A DNA stretch of 64,000 nucleotides from Mytilisepta virgata (lineage: Eukaryota; Mollusca; Bivalvia; Mytilida; Mytilidae). The position numbers were made by a program, and so were the translations under genes. How positions within the stretch are numbered: the first letter of the stretch is position 1; every line of letters begins with the position of its first letter. This document shows, piece by piece, positions 46,255 through 58,511 of this stretch. The stretch spans positions 24,196,150 through 24,260,149 of the forward strand of contig CM051514.1 in the NCBI GenBank assembly GCA_028015205.1, read 5' to 3'. The notes under the pieces are model-generated. The model saw only the letters and a program-made list of their open reading frames with translations, searched no databases and had not been told where the DNA came from.

Positions 46255-47851
46255 AGTGATGTGATGAAATTCGGAACCTTGTTAAATTTCTCCTCTGCTC
46301 AAATCTGCCCAAAATAGAAAGATATTTTTCTCTACCAAAGTTTGATTTCAACATAGCACATATACCAAATTGTGATAAACAAAACCAGAATTACTGTGTC
46401 ACTTATGTGATTTTTTTAATGAAGTCAGCAGGCCATGAAAAGGAAGTCTATGAAAACTCCCATGAATTTTTAAAGTTAATATGGCAGAAAATGGATAGAA
46501 AACTTATACATATAACATAGATTTGTCTATCTATTTTTCGTTATGTTATCATTGGAAATTCACAGGCCTGTGGTTTAAAAGTGTTAGGAAAACGTCCTTT
46601 TACTAAAAATATCAAGGATAAACTGTGACATATATTTTCCCTGACATTTAGTTTGGATACCATGTGCTGCGGTATAGTTAATGGGATTGTTTTCTGTATA
46701 AATTAAACATTTGCATGAAAGGTAAACATTAACTTTATACATTAAACAACCCCAAAATATTTTATTTTTTTTTTTTTGGAAATTCCAGAAAAAGGGGTCA
46801 AAAGGGAAAAAACTAGGGGTTTTAAAATGAAAGTCATGAAGGGAAGTAGATATTTATTTTAAACTCGTATTTGCAAACAGGAATGCTTTGAAGAAAAATA
46901 GTTGATTCAATGCCAATTTAAAGATGGGAAAAACGTGTGCAAGTACTTACATTTACTAGCTATTCCATCTAACACCAGGTGGAGCTGTTTTTCTGAAAGT
47001 TATTTAAAAGCTGGGTTAAAAATATTTATCACCTATGTTGTATCAATAGATGATATGGGTACCAGATGTAATGTTTCAATCGATGTTTCCACCCAGTGCT
47101 GCACCTAGCGTTAACTGGAATTGCTACATTTACACTTAATCACTCTACAACAAACATCATCGTATCCTTTATATGAGGGCAGTACATGATTAATTTCGTG
47201 GAACATTTACGGCAGCTTTTTTCCCCATGTGACCGTGCTGATAGGTCATTCATGAAGGTCAAATTCTTACTTTTCATTCATTGTGTAAAATGACATTTTT
47301 ATTTCTCGTTCACACATGTTCATATCCCCTGTATGACCCTCTTATATGGCAACAGCAACCACTTTCCCAAATTTTGGGGGAAGAATCTTACGTATACATT
47401 GTAAATACATGTACCAGAAAGTTGATAGGTGTATATGATACTTCATTTATTACTTGTAAGGAAATTTTAACTGTACCTTTTCCTCAAAATTGATTTGGCG
47501 ACGCTATATTGAGAAATTAAGTGTTCTTAAATTCATATCTATGTCAATTATTTTTCACATGAACTGACACCAACTTTAAACGTAATTAACTTACAGCAAC
47601 TTGAGCAAGTGTATTTTCTCTATTTTTGCGGGAATTTTTCGAACATTGAAGAGTTCATTTCATGTTGTAAATACAATGTTAATCCTTTTTAAGCAGTAAT
47701 TTACATTATAAAATAAACTAAAGTTTCAATTATATTATAAATGATAAATTTCCAGGCTCAAAAACGATTCAGTTGACGACGTCGTCAACATCATCATGAT
47801 TATTTCATCAAAGCTTCACTTTACAGAAAAATTTCATCACATGATCATAAA
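46255..47851. other. Region upstream of YAE1, no gene seen
   Basis: Short frames at 46902-47108 and 47281-47493 show no domain. The region just before the YAE1 start (47760-47851) holds GACGACGTCGTC (a perfect 12-bp palindrome at about 47774) and CATGATCATAAA. A promoter must lie here if exon 1 is first, but no TATA element can be chosen with confidence. Confidence 0.4.
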
Positions 47852-50800
47852 ATGGCAGACGACAAAACGTGCACTTTTGATGACGTCTATGATGATAGAA
47901 TCGAAGATGACAGAGTTGCTAGTAGAGAATGGCAAAAAGTACAAGCTGGACTAAAAGAGGCATGTTACGTATACACATTATAGAATAGAATTTATTTTAT
48001 TCTCAATTAAATTTAAAGACGCCCTAGTATTAGTAATATTGTCAATAATTAATAATTATTATACATGTAATTAATCTTTAAGTCGAAAATATACCCTTTT
48101 TCAAGCCAGAAGAACTAGCCGATTCTTCTATGAAGATTCAGGATTTAAAAATTTATCTACAAAACAAACAAATTTCACCTAAAAACATCAAGATAGTCAG
48201 TTGTTTGAGGAAACATTAAGTTAACATCCATGTATAGGTCTAATTGGCCTTATTATTCATGTAATTTCTATCCACTAACTTTTTCCATCTCGTTTGCAAA
48301 AAGTTATATCCTGTTTTCCATGCATCATTTTATCTGATACCTTTGTTCAACATGATAGTCATAGTTACTTACTTGCGTTTTATATAGTGTAATTGAACAA
48401 GGCTGAACTGGTTAATGGCCAAAATTCTGTATTATGACGTAATGTTTCCCAAGTTTTCACACCAAATATGCCCCTTTTTCACATCTGCTAAAATGTCTCA
48501 TTTTGTGCCTTTTCTCTTAAACAGATACCAATTTAGTGGTGCATTGTCAGAAAATGTTAAGTTTATTTGTATTCACTGAATTGAAATACATGCAGTCTTC
48601 TTGCAGTGTCCTGTTAATTAAAAATTAAAAATTCTTCATAATAGGGATTGTTTCTCATTGAGGATTTGTTCCAAACCTTAATAAAACTAGACAGCGCTTG
48701 TTATGGTGAAATTTTGGTTTTCCATTAAGGCATACGAAAATGAAGTAGTGGTTTCCCTAGCCATTTTTAGCACGGTGCCCCACCATGCCTTCAACTTACA
48801 GCACCATTCTGCCCTTAAAGAAAATTGCAAAATTTGCCCTGAGATACCTTGCTTAGTATGCCCCTAAAATATTCAATATTTTTACACATAAATGTCATTA
48901 ATTTTCAAATATTTATTATTCAATAAGGTAATTATGACAAATTTATTACATCTAAATATCCTACTGGGTGGAAATAAGTGTTTATAGCCTCAAATATGGT
49001 TCATCTGATAAATAAAACATATCAGTGTGCCCCTGTGTAGAGAGATGACTGCCCCCTGTTAAGGCAGTTGCACGCATGAAGTGCCCCACTTGTCAATTTA
49101 AAACATGCCTTCACAAATTTCTGGGGAAACCACTATGAAAGTATATGGGCATGTTTCATGGACATTGATCCCATTAAACATTCATTATATATAACAAAAC
49201 AACAACAACTATTTAATCCCAAATACTAAAAATATAGAGATGTTTGAAACACAATTTCAGAAAAGTGCAGCAGATTCTAATATATGTAATTATATTAAAT
49301 CCGATTTGCTGTTGCAGGGAGGCTACAGAGAAGGTCTGACCTCTGGAAAAGAATCCACTCTTCAGAAAGGATTTAATCATGGATTTTCTGATGCTGCCCA
49401 GACACTGTATAGTATTGCTAGAAAGCGTGGAGAATTTTGGTATGCATTAAAGACTTGTATTTTTAACTGAGTTTTCAAACGGAAATCCTTTTATTAGCTC
49501 ACCTTGCCCGAAGGGCCAAGTGAGCTTTTCTCATCACTGAATGGAATGAAACTAAATCTGGCATGAATGAACTCTTATAAGGTGCTGACCAAGTGTTGTT
49601 ACTTTGTAGCCGATCCATCATCCAAGATGGCCGCCAGAGGGGGACTTAGTTTAACATAGGACCCTATGGGAAATGCATACAAATGACTTCTTTTAGAGAA
49701 CCGTTGAATGGAATGAAACCAAACATGGCATGAATGTTCCCTATGAGGTGCTGACCAAGTGTTGTTACTTTGTAGCCGATCCATAATCCAAGATGGCCGC
49801 CAGCGGGGGACTTAGTTTAACATAGAACCCTATGGGAAATGCATACAAATGACTTCTTTTAGTGACCCACTTAATGGAATGAAACAAAACATTGCATGAA
49901 TATTCCTTATGAGGTGCTGACCAAGTGTTGTTACTTTGTAGCTGATCCATCATCCAAGATGGCCGCCAGCGGGGGACCAAGTTTAACATTGGACACTATG
50001 GGAAATGCATACAAATGACTTCTTTTAGAGAACCACTGAATGGAATGTAACAAAACATGGCATGAATGTTCCTTATGAGGTGCTGACCAAGTGTTGTTAC
50101 TTTGTTGCCGATCCATCATCCAAGATGGCCACCAGCGGGGGACTAAGTTTAACATTGGACCCTATGGGAAATGCATACAAATGACCATTGACCTGGACTG
50201 TCAACCAAGATGGCTGCCACAGCTGAACTTAGTTTAACATAGAACTCTATAGAAAAACCAGCCAAATTGACTGTAACACTTAAATTTTTATAGTCCTGCT
50301 CAATGTGAAAAGTTAAATCCAGGTGAGCGATACAGGCTCTTGAGAGCCTCTAGTTATTTTTGTTAAGTACGGCAGGCAGGTAGGTGGGCAACTCCCAACA
50401 GTGATGCAGGAAAATCTTGCATTCAGAAATGTCATATAAGAAAAAAATTGGTATTCAAAATATATTACATATATCAAATTATCATTGTGCTCAACATAAT
50501 TGGTTCACCAAAATATCTTGAACCTTGTTTTGGTGTATGGTCATGTACTATAGGGTTATAGAATGTGTTTATTTTCATATTGGTCCTATATTATGTCCAA
50601 GGACAGTCATATTGGGCTTCGGCATTGCCTCGGCCCAATACAGCTATCTGAGGCCCAATACGACTTGTCCAAGGACATAATATAGGACCAATATGGAAAA
50701 ATAAATTCATTCTATGACACCATTATTAACCAGTTATGTAAAATCAGAAATTTATTACTGGGTAAACAAATACTGCTAGGATTTCTCTATATGAGATTTT

Positions 50801-52186
50801 GTATTTTGCTGTAGTGTGTTCAGTAAAATTTTTGCCTGGACTTTGATGTATTTACTATTCCCAAATAACGCAAAACTACTAGATTATTTTGTTGACTACC
50901 TGAAGTAGAATATCCATTTTGAGCCCGTCCATATTGGGCCTGTTTTTCCATATTGAGGATGTTTTTTTAGCTCATCTTGGCCAAATGGAAAAAAACTTGA
51001 CAGGAAGCATATATGGGAGGTCCTTTATAGAGTTTCCTCATTTTGTCCCGATCGGAATACAAATATGGCCGCCTAGAGCAGCTCTTGTTTCTGATTGGCT
51101 GATATCAAAAATCTTCTCTAAAGTCACTTAGCCAAATAGAATGAAACTTGACAGAAAGCATCTAATTGAGAGGTTTTATACAAAGTTTCCTCATTTTGTC
51201 CAGATCAGGCAACAAACATGGCCATCATGGATAGTTCTTGTCTTTCATCGGTTTATAATCTTCTTCTTTGAAACCACTTGGCCAAAGGGAACGAGACTTG
51301 ACAGCACTGTTGGAGGTTTTATACAAATTTTCCTCATTTTGTCCAGATCAGACGACAAACATGGCCGCCATGGGCAATTCTTGTTTCTGATTGGTTTTTT
51401 TTTTTTAATTCTCTTAAACTGCTTGGCCAAATAGAGCCAAACTTGACAGAAAGTGTCTATGACATATAACAAAAATCTACAGAACCGCAGAATTTCTTGA
51501 AACCAAACATGGTCTGAATGTTCCTCTTAAGGTGCTCACCAAGTGTTGTTACTCTGGTGCCAATCCCTAAATCAAAATGGCCTTCAGCAGAGGACTTAGA
51601 TTAACATAAGACCCTATCAGAAATACTTGCAAAAATCTTATGGAGAACCACCCAATTTTAGAATATGCTGACCTGTAAGTAGAAGGACCTTGATGAAGAA
51701 GAATTTGATTTGTACAAGGCTTACCACTCTTCATAATGATAGGGAGAAGTGACTTCTCTCTTTGAGGTACATCAATGAAAATGGCTTTCATGCCAGGTGA
51801 GCGATACAGGCTCAGCCCTCTGAACCTCTAGTTCCATATTGAGCCTGTTTTTAGGTGTTGGTCCAGTTATTGATCTTTATTAGCTCTTGACCTCTAGTAT
51901 TGAATGAGCAATTTTTAAACATATTTTACATAAATGGTTAATAATGTCGATTTTTACAAAAAAAGTAATGATACTCTTTCATGGATTAAGCAATTTCTCT
52001 GTTTTACATATTTACAGTGCCAAGCTAACACTTCAAGATCAAGATGGGAAAGAACTTTCAGTGGAAGATATGGAAAAACTTCAGAGAAGATTGGAGGATA
52101 TTCGAAAAACGGAACAAAATCTCATTCATGCTGCCAAAAATAAAACGATTGAAGAACTTAAAGTACTAAAGAATGAGTCTTCCTGA
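47852..52186 (+). CDS. YAE1: YAE1 (Yae1 domain-containing protein 1), three exons
   Basis: Exons 47852-47959, 49318-49439 and 52018-52186 join to 132 aa. Known role: Yae1 with Lto1 bridges the cytosolic Fe-S targeting complex to the ABC protein ABCE1/Rli1, needed for ribosome recycling. Seen: an acidic N-terminus (MADDKTCTFDDVYDDR), AREWQ-like REWQKVQAGLKE, then the deca-GX3-type motif with Gly at residues 38, 42, 46, 54 and 58 (GYREGLTSGKESTLQKGF), then a helical C-terminus (LEDIRKTEQNLIHAAKNKTI). The length is somewhat shorter than in vertebrates. Phases fit: exon 1 ends in phase 0, exon 2 leaves TG completed by T of exon 3. Intron 2 is GT-AG; intron 1 would be GC-AG (GAG|GCATGT...TTGCAG|GGA). 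A GT donor nine bases downstream would insert three residues just before the motif. Introns (1358 and 2578 bp) hold a MITE, two R elements and a fold-back. Confidence 0.85.
48748..49133. mobile_element. MITE with TA target site, in YAE1 intron 1
   Basis: Terminal repeats GTGGTTTCCCTAG and CTGGGGAAACCAC, flanked on both sides by TA (48746-48747 and 49134-49135). The 386-bp interior is non-coding, with several TGCCCC phrases. A TA duplication and short TIRs suggest a Tc1/mariner-type MITE. Confidence 0.7.
49496..50353 (-). mobile_element. R3 element, in YAE1 intron 2
   Basis: On the minus strand: the 5' hairpin AGGCTC-TCAA-GAGCCT (50334-50349), GCTCACCTGG, four cores of 166 bp (phrase CCATCATCCAAGATGGCCGC on plus), and the 3' hairpin at 49496-49526 with arms AGCTCAC...GTGAGCT. 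Both ends are present, giving the complete form of the fragment at 1-255. The minus-strand frames of 61-74 codons are core artefacts. Confidence 0.85.
50559..50714. repeat. Long fold-back, about 60-bp arms
   Basis: Left arm 50559-50617 and right arm 50653-50714 pair at most positions (shared block TATTGGTCCTATATTATGTC). The interior GGGCTTCGGCATTGCCTCGG folds further. Located in YAE1 intron 2 between two R elements. Confidence 0.85.
50969..51830 (-). mobile_element. R4 element, in YAE1 intron 2
   Basis: The plus strand shows the 3' end first (AGCTCATCTTGGCC), then cores with GCCAAATGGAA...AACTTGACAG and CATTTTGTCC(C/A)GATC, and the R 5' end GCCAGGTGAGCGATACAGGC with a partly decayed hairpin. 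Its cores differ from those of R1 and R3 though the termini agree. Confidence 0.75.
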
Positions 52187-53573
52187 GGAAGAAACAATGT
52201 GTCTTTTTAACAAATACAAATGTTAAAGCTCTCCAATGAACATACATCAGAGGAAGCAGTATAAAAGAGAGGGTGTCACAGGAATGGAAGCTCTTACAGA
52301 ACTAGAATTACAAGATACAAATATGAAATGTGTAGACAATGATGATAAACACTTTTTCATGAAACACTGAGAAAAAAATAATTTTTTATATTGTAGCATT
52401 ATTTCTTGGAAAAAAAAAGTTTTATGCAGGCTCATCATCAGTTGAGGACAGTAGTATCTCAGGTGCTTTTGTATAAATTATTGTGCACATTGAATGAATA
52501 CATTTTGTTAATCCTACGGCAGGCTTCTCAGTTGAATGGGTACTCATAAGGATATGTAGCTAACTATATGAATTAACTAGTATCAATACAAGTTATTTAC
52601 AATGTGTGTATACTGTTAATCCTAAATATGAAGACCTTATTAAATTTCTTGAGATATTTGCATCCTCAACTTACAAGCAGCAAAGATATTGTTTAAAATT
52701 TATTTTATGAAAAAGTAGTTGCCATTATTGAAAATTTAAAGGAGCAGCATATGTTTACCTTTCGTTTCCCGAGCACCTGCATGATATTATTTCCTGGTTC
52801 ATGGGAGAGTTCAATTGTGAGTGCGTCAGTTTTTGTCTTGTCTTGTCCTAATTTTCTTTGGTTTGCAATGTGTTTTTAACTCCTTTGGTTGTGTCTTGTT
52901 AGTATATGTTTACTATTTTAGTTTTCTCAGGAATCCACCTTTTCTTTGGATTTTTGTCTTTTGGAATTTCCCCACTGTCTTATTGCTTTGATATTATTTT
53001 TCCGATATTTGATTCAGAAAAACCCACCATATTTCTACTAAAATCTGGAAAATGGCCATAAAATACTTAAAATGTTGCATCTTGATATTCTCAGCGAAAT
53101 ATTTTAATGTTGGCCCAATTCTAAACTAAAAACATGTATCCACGCCGGTAGTTGCACTTACTGTGGCTTTGAATATTTCATATTTAAGTTTTCATATTTG
53201 TATGAGTTATCTCCCATCTGAGCAATCATCTCATTTTATATGTAACAAAAAAATTCAGGAATTCACAGTGGATGGGATATTATAGGAATTTTATTATGTG
53301 TTTCAAATTAAGAATACTACTGATTTAGTGTCATGAATCAGGAGCAACACCAAATTGATTTTTAGTTCTTTGGATTTTTTTATGGCGAAAATAGGTGCGA
53401 ACGGGCAAAATTTTAATTATTTCAGGGGAAGATCAAATTTACATGCAGCACAAATTTTTTTTAAATAAAATATTGCAAAAAAATCGAAAAAAAACCCTAT
53501 TTTCTTGAAAAATTAAGAATTAGGGTTGAATTTTCAAGCCATCACTTTGCATCCATCGTTGTCATTAACATTT
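52187..53573. other. YAE1 3' side; mussel repeat fragment
   Basis: 52187-52750 is probably YAE1 3' UTR and flank; no AATAAA stands out. 52755-52990 (TTTCCCGAGCACCTGCATGA and a T-rich tail) resembles a widespread mussel repeat also present at 61385-61540. No gene seen. Confidence 0.45.
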
Positions 53574-54786
53574 CAGGTTTTGATCATCTCCTCTGATACT
53601 ACTGGGCCAATTTGAACCAAACTTTGTAGGAATGATGTACTACAGGCTCTCTATGAAAGTTGTCATTTGATTTGATTGGACAAAAAACATGGCTGCCATG
53701 GGCAATTCTTGTTTCTGATTGGCTGAAACTTAAAAAATCATCTCCTCTGAAACTATAATAATTTGTAACTTGATACAATGGATGTTTGTGAGGTCTTCTA
53801 CAAAGATTCCTCATTTCAACTTGATCGGGCAAAAAAAATGGCTGCCATGGGCAATTCTTGTTTTTGATTGGCTGAAATTTTAAAACTCATCTCCTCTGAA
53901 ACTACAAGGGCAAATGATTTGTAAGTTGATACAAATGATGTCTTTGAGGTCCTGCACAAAGATTACTCATTTCCTCTTGATCGGCAAAAAGCATGGCTGC
54001 CATGGGCAATTCTTGTTTCTAATTGCTGAAATTTTAAAAATCATCTCCTCTGAAACTACAAGTGCAAATCATTTGTAAGTTGATACAAATGATGTTTGTG
54101 AGGTCTTCTACAAAGATTCCTCATTTCAACTTGATCCAGCAAAAAACATAGCTGCCATGGGAAATTCTTTTTTCTGATTGGCTGAAAGTTTGAAAAATCA
54201 TCTCGTCTGAAACTGCAAGTTCAAATCATGTGTTACTTGATACAATTGATGTTTGTGAGGTATTCTACAAAGATTCTCCATGGGCAATTCTTTTTGCTGA
54301 TTGGCTGAAATTTTAAGAAACTTCAAGTGCAAATGATTTGTAAGTTGATACAAATGATGTGAGGTCTTCTATAAAGATTTGTCATTTCGAAATAATCCGG
54401 CAAAAAACATGGTCACAATAGGCAATTTTTGTTTCTGATTGGTTGAAACTTTAAAAATCATCTCTGAAGGAAACCACAAAAATCTTCTGTACTGAAAATA
54501 TATGTGCAAATGATTTGTAACTTTGTACAAATGATTGTTGTGAAGTTCTTTACAAAGTGTCCTCAAATCTTCTTGATATGGCTAAAACATTGCCATTGGC
54601 AATTTTTGTTTCCGAATTGAACAAATTCAAAGCTTTATTAATTGGTACAAATGATGTGTTTGAGGTATTCTACAAAGATTTATCATTTCATCTTCAAAGG
54701 CAAAATAGACAGGCTAGTCTTTAAGTGAGATTTTTTGCGCTATTTGTAAACCAGGTGAGTGATACAGGCTCCTAGGAGCCTCTGGT
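53574..54786 (-). mobile_element. R5 element with perfect 5' palindrome
   Basis: On the minus strand the 5' end is AGGCTCCTAGGAGCCT (54766-54781, a perfect 16-bp palindrome), then ATCACTCACCTGG. Cores of about 150 bp follow (GGCAATTCTTGTTTCTGATT, CATCTCCTCTGAAACTA on plus). The far 3' end is not clear; the element fades at about 53574. Confidence 0.7.
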
Positions 54787-54944
54787 TTCAAAATGAAGCG
54801 ACAAAAAAAGTTTTTTTTTTTCTTAAAATTTACAAAGTCCGAAAATGGGCGCGGCGAATAGAAACAAAATGCATACAGTAAAAAATGAAAGTTAATAGAT
54901 CACAAGCATAAATTCAACATTCTACCTGTGGGCCTCAGGAAAGA

Positions 54945-55005
54945 AAATTTGACGGACAGACACAATCCCAATAACCCGAACTTTCTTCGAAAGTGCTGGG
55001 ATCAC
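54945..55005 (+). mobile_element. 3' end of another hairpin-terminated element
   Basis: GACGGACAGACACAATCCCA is followed by ACCCGAACTTTCTTCGAAAG and TGCTGGGATCACTAG. The sugar-repeat-then-hairpin order (ACTTTC-TTC-GAAAGT) is as in the R and T families. Its 5' part was not identified. Confidence 0.45.
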
Positions 55006-55656
55006 TAGATAATATTACAAATTTTCAAAAGTTGACCCTTGTGGGTCCCTGAAAAATCAAAATTCTAAACCCTTGTTACGCATGTACGTACGATGTAGGC
55101 CAATACTACCTAAAACAAAATTGAACAGTTTACATCACAAGATTAATTTCACAAATTTCGAAATTCAAGCTACCCCTGTATACCCCGAGTTTAGAAAATC
55201 TAAATTCTAAAACCTTACTACGCATCTGAAGGTGGTATGCAACCAATAAAATAATGATTTAACATAACAATATAGTCAAATGATCTTTTAACACCACAAC
55301 AAATTGATTCGACTGAATGAAATAATAATTGCACATAACAAAATAGAAATTAATTCAATAAAATAATATTTGAACAGAACAACATAAGAACAAACAAAAC
55401 AATCAGACAACTTGACTTAATAAAACAACTGTGAATGTATATTTCTTCCGCATAATATTTATTCCTCCCAGAAAGAATATCATAATAATAGAATTTCCAC
55501 AGTCAAAGTATTATATAATTATTCTTCCTTATCCATAATATTTTCTCCTTGTTGTCAGAAGAAATTGTATGGAACATTCATCATAATAACTTTACCAGGT
55601 TATTAAAATATTTAATAGACCTGATTTACCTGAGTAATATTTCAGATCTGTTCACA

Positions 55657-55720
55657 ATGGATGAAGAAGAATATAATATTTTTTTTCAATATATTAATGA
55701 GGGAACGTACTCCATTGAAG
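55657..55720 (+). CDS. Possible first exon of a transposase/integrase-like gene
   Basis: ATG in a TTCACAATGG context, 21 codons reading MDEEEYNIFFQYINEGTYSI then E, and a strong donor GAAG|GTAAGAA. The form (acidic start, E.Y..F..Y...G.Y) recalls the N-terminus of integrase-type ORFs of Ginger/KRBA2-like proteins. No second exon was found in the window. The frame opens further upstream with AT-rich noise, so this ATG was chosen by context. Low certainty. Confidence 0.25.
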
Positions 55721-56825
55721 GTAAGAATTAATTCAACATTAGCCTGACATGTTCACAGATTGAACATTCTATTTCTTATAGAGAAAGGAAAGTTTTCATT
55801 TTGATAATAAACATGACCTGGATAAAATATTATGAGTAGTAGTATAATATATTTTCCAGAATTCATTCTCATACATACATATACAAATGTCCGATATTAG
55901 TTTATTGAAGAACGTGTATATAAAGTTTGTTTTAATTGAAATTCGAATTCTACAAATATCGTGTCTGAAATTTACATATTGGCAGATTTTATTATGCATT
56001 TTATAAAACTATACATTTGAAAATATAAATGGTTCATTAAACAAATGCATGCAAGTTAATATGGTGAAAGTCATTTAATTCAGTTCTATCGTCAAATAAT
56101 AATACTATTTTCGTCGGAAATTATATCATTTGAGAAATTTATAATGTTATGGCCACTACAATGTACATTACAATGATACTGCTATCATAGATGGAGATGA
56201 AAGCTCCCAAACGGTAAAATTCAAATAATTCATTAAACATTCTTTTCAATAATCAGGGACCGTAACTCCGGAGTGGTAAAAAGTGAAAATGATCAATATC
56301 GAACTTGACCTACATTTTATCATCGAGAACAACATATTATAATTTGAAAAGCATGATTTGATCGGTTCATCTGTTATTGCACGGAAACAACAAAAGTGCC
56401 ATTTTCAAATTAATGAAGGACCATAACTCCGGAGCGGTCAAAGTGAAAATGGTCAATATCGATCTTGACGTGACCTCCATTATATCACCGGGAACAACAT
56501 ATTATAATTTCATAAACTTTGGTTGAAGGGTTCATCAGTAATTGTATGGAAACTGTTGGCAGTATCAGTATATAGTCATTTTAATTTTCAAAATCAAAAT
56601 TAGCATTGAAGTTTTCTCTGATTTTAATGTTTGTTTTACAGTATACTGTTACTTTATTTGCATGAAAAACCCCGTTGGGTTAAGCAATGCACATATACAC
56701 ATATTACAGAATAAACAACAAACACAATTTATGCAATGCAACATATCTTACACTAACAAATATAGAAATGTGTTTTTGGCCAATGAGAACCTCACGCTCG
56801 CGCTTCTAATGATCGCTTTATAAAG
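55721..56825. other. No gene seen; two-copy phrase
   Basis: ACCGTAACTCCGGAGTGGT and ACCATAACTCCGGAGCGGT (about 56260 and 56410) are cores of a decayed two-unit repeat (with GTGAAAATG(A/G)TCAATATCGA). Nothing else supported. Confidence 0.45.
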
Positions 56826-57135
56826 TTACAAGCAGGAGAGAGAGAAGCGAATCGTAACCTTTGGGTAGCGAAGATGGATTAAGAATAATTTTCGTTTTTT
56901 CAATAGAGTCGAATTGATCAAACTGGGAAACTTAGTTTTCATAATATAGATAAAAGGAGAACGGATATTATCATTAGTTTTACAATAAAAGAAAACGTGA
57001 TATTCATCGTCAAGAATTTTACAAAATTCGTTGATTCCGTGGAATATTTTTGTAACGTCCAAGTTCCATTTCCAGATTATGATCGCTTATACGAAATTTT
57101 GTTAATAATTGACGACTCGTGCAATTTATCTTCCT
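56826..57135 (-). pseudogene. LINE reverse-transcriptase C-terminal relic 3
   Basis: From the high-coordinate end one minus-strand frame reads TKFRISDHNLEMELGRYKNI then PRNQRI. After a stop/frameshift the next reads ILDDEYHVFFYCKTNDNIRS. LTKFRIS.HNLE.E.GRY..IPR..RIC and DEYH.F..C are contiguous in intact LINE ORF2. The shift falls where the finger CxxC should be. Confidence 0.75.
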
Positions 57136-57748
57136 TTTTAAATATTCTTCAAGTTTGATTTAAGATTTTAATTTACAACATAGAAAAAGTTTTTGAGGAA
57201 TCATTAGTCAAAGAAAGTTTTTTCAATAGCTACTTTTCGTAATAGTATAGAAAGAAGTGATATACACTGTATGCTAATCCTCAATATCATTACAGACATT
57301 ACATAATCTTAAGTTTCTTGGGGTTTAGAGTATCTAAGCTTTTAAATTTTAAAACAATGAACCACTTTTATGAGCTATTGCTGTATTATATGGATTGCAC
57401 AACTTAATGTACACAGAGCACTAATAAGAAATATTGCAACCATTTTCTATAGTGCTTAAGGTTACTTTTAGGAGATATTACATTCTTACACTCGCGAGTG
57501 ACAATATCAAACCATGGAGCTGAAGATACTGTAACAGCGCTCAGTAAAAAAAATGCAATATTCAAAGATTTTCACAAGTATCTTTTAATTGTAACGATTT
57601 AAAAATATTATTAGCAATGTGATAATATCAGAACTACAATCACTGGACATACTTATTAGTCAAATCCGATATTTCCCATAGGTTTCTATACAAATTCACA
57701 TTTAAAAAAAAACTGTTGTGAAGTCATTTCTCAACCAATTTCAAGACT

Positions 57749-58030
57749 TACCGCAGTAACCGTCACGTCGTTCAAAAAAATGCCTACGTAAATGTGTATT
57801 CCAGTGTACAATATTGTCATAATTGTTGTTTTACACAACTAGTAGTGTTGTTGTATCCAGGGATCATATAATACTTCATATACAGTTCCTGTTGTATCGC
57901 GCGATTTCTTCGTAAGGATAAACAATTTCGTGTGAAAAAGAATTTTTCTTGTTAAAGTTCACACAATTCGTTTTTACACCAAAGCCTCTATACGCGTGTG
58001 CTAGAGGTGGATGAAATATATCGTTTGACG
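57749..58030. repeat. Dispersed repeat U, copy 2
   Basis: Matches 43020-43260 in order, with one extra block (GGGATCATATAATACTTCAT) that also occurs near 58205 (GGGATCATATAATACTATCA). It ends about 480 bp before the FBXL18-like start codon. Confidence 0.6.
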
Positions 58031-58511
58031 AGATATATAGGACGTCATATTAGAATTGATATTAATCAACAGCCTATCTTTTGTTAAAAAAAGCAACTTT
58101 TAACAGAGGTAAGTCATAATAATGCCGTTTATATTTGCAAACATTCACCACAATGATACATGTATAACTGAAGGAATAAAAAAGACAGATTAGCAATGTG
58201 AGCAGGGATCATATAATACTATCATATACCATTCCTGATGTGAGCTATAAAGCTTTGGTTTACAAGTTGCTCGTAAATCAGCTAGTTGAAGGATACATAT
58301 AGTATTGATTTTTCTTAATACTGTATAATGATAATAATCTTTTATTTGCATTTTACATCCACGCCAGTCATGAAAAGTAAAAATTTCTTCTTCTTTTTCC
58401 GCAAAATTTAAAATCATTATAAAAAATATCCGGTAAAATAAGCAGGATCAAACCGACATGTGACCTACGTTTATTATCGATATTCTCAAGAACTTTCCGA
58501 ATGGATGAACG

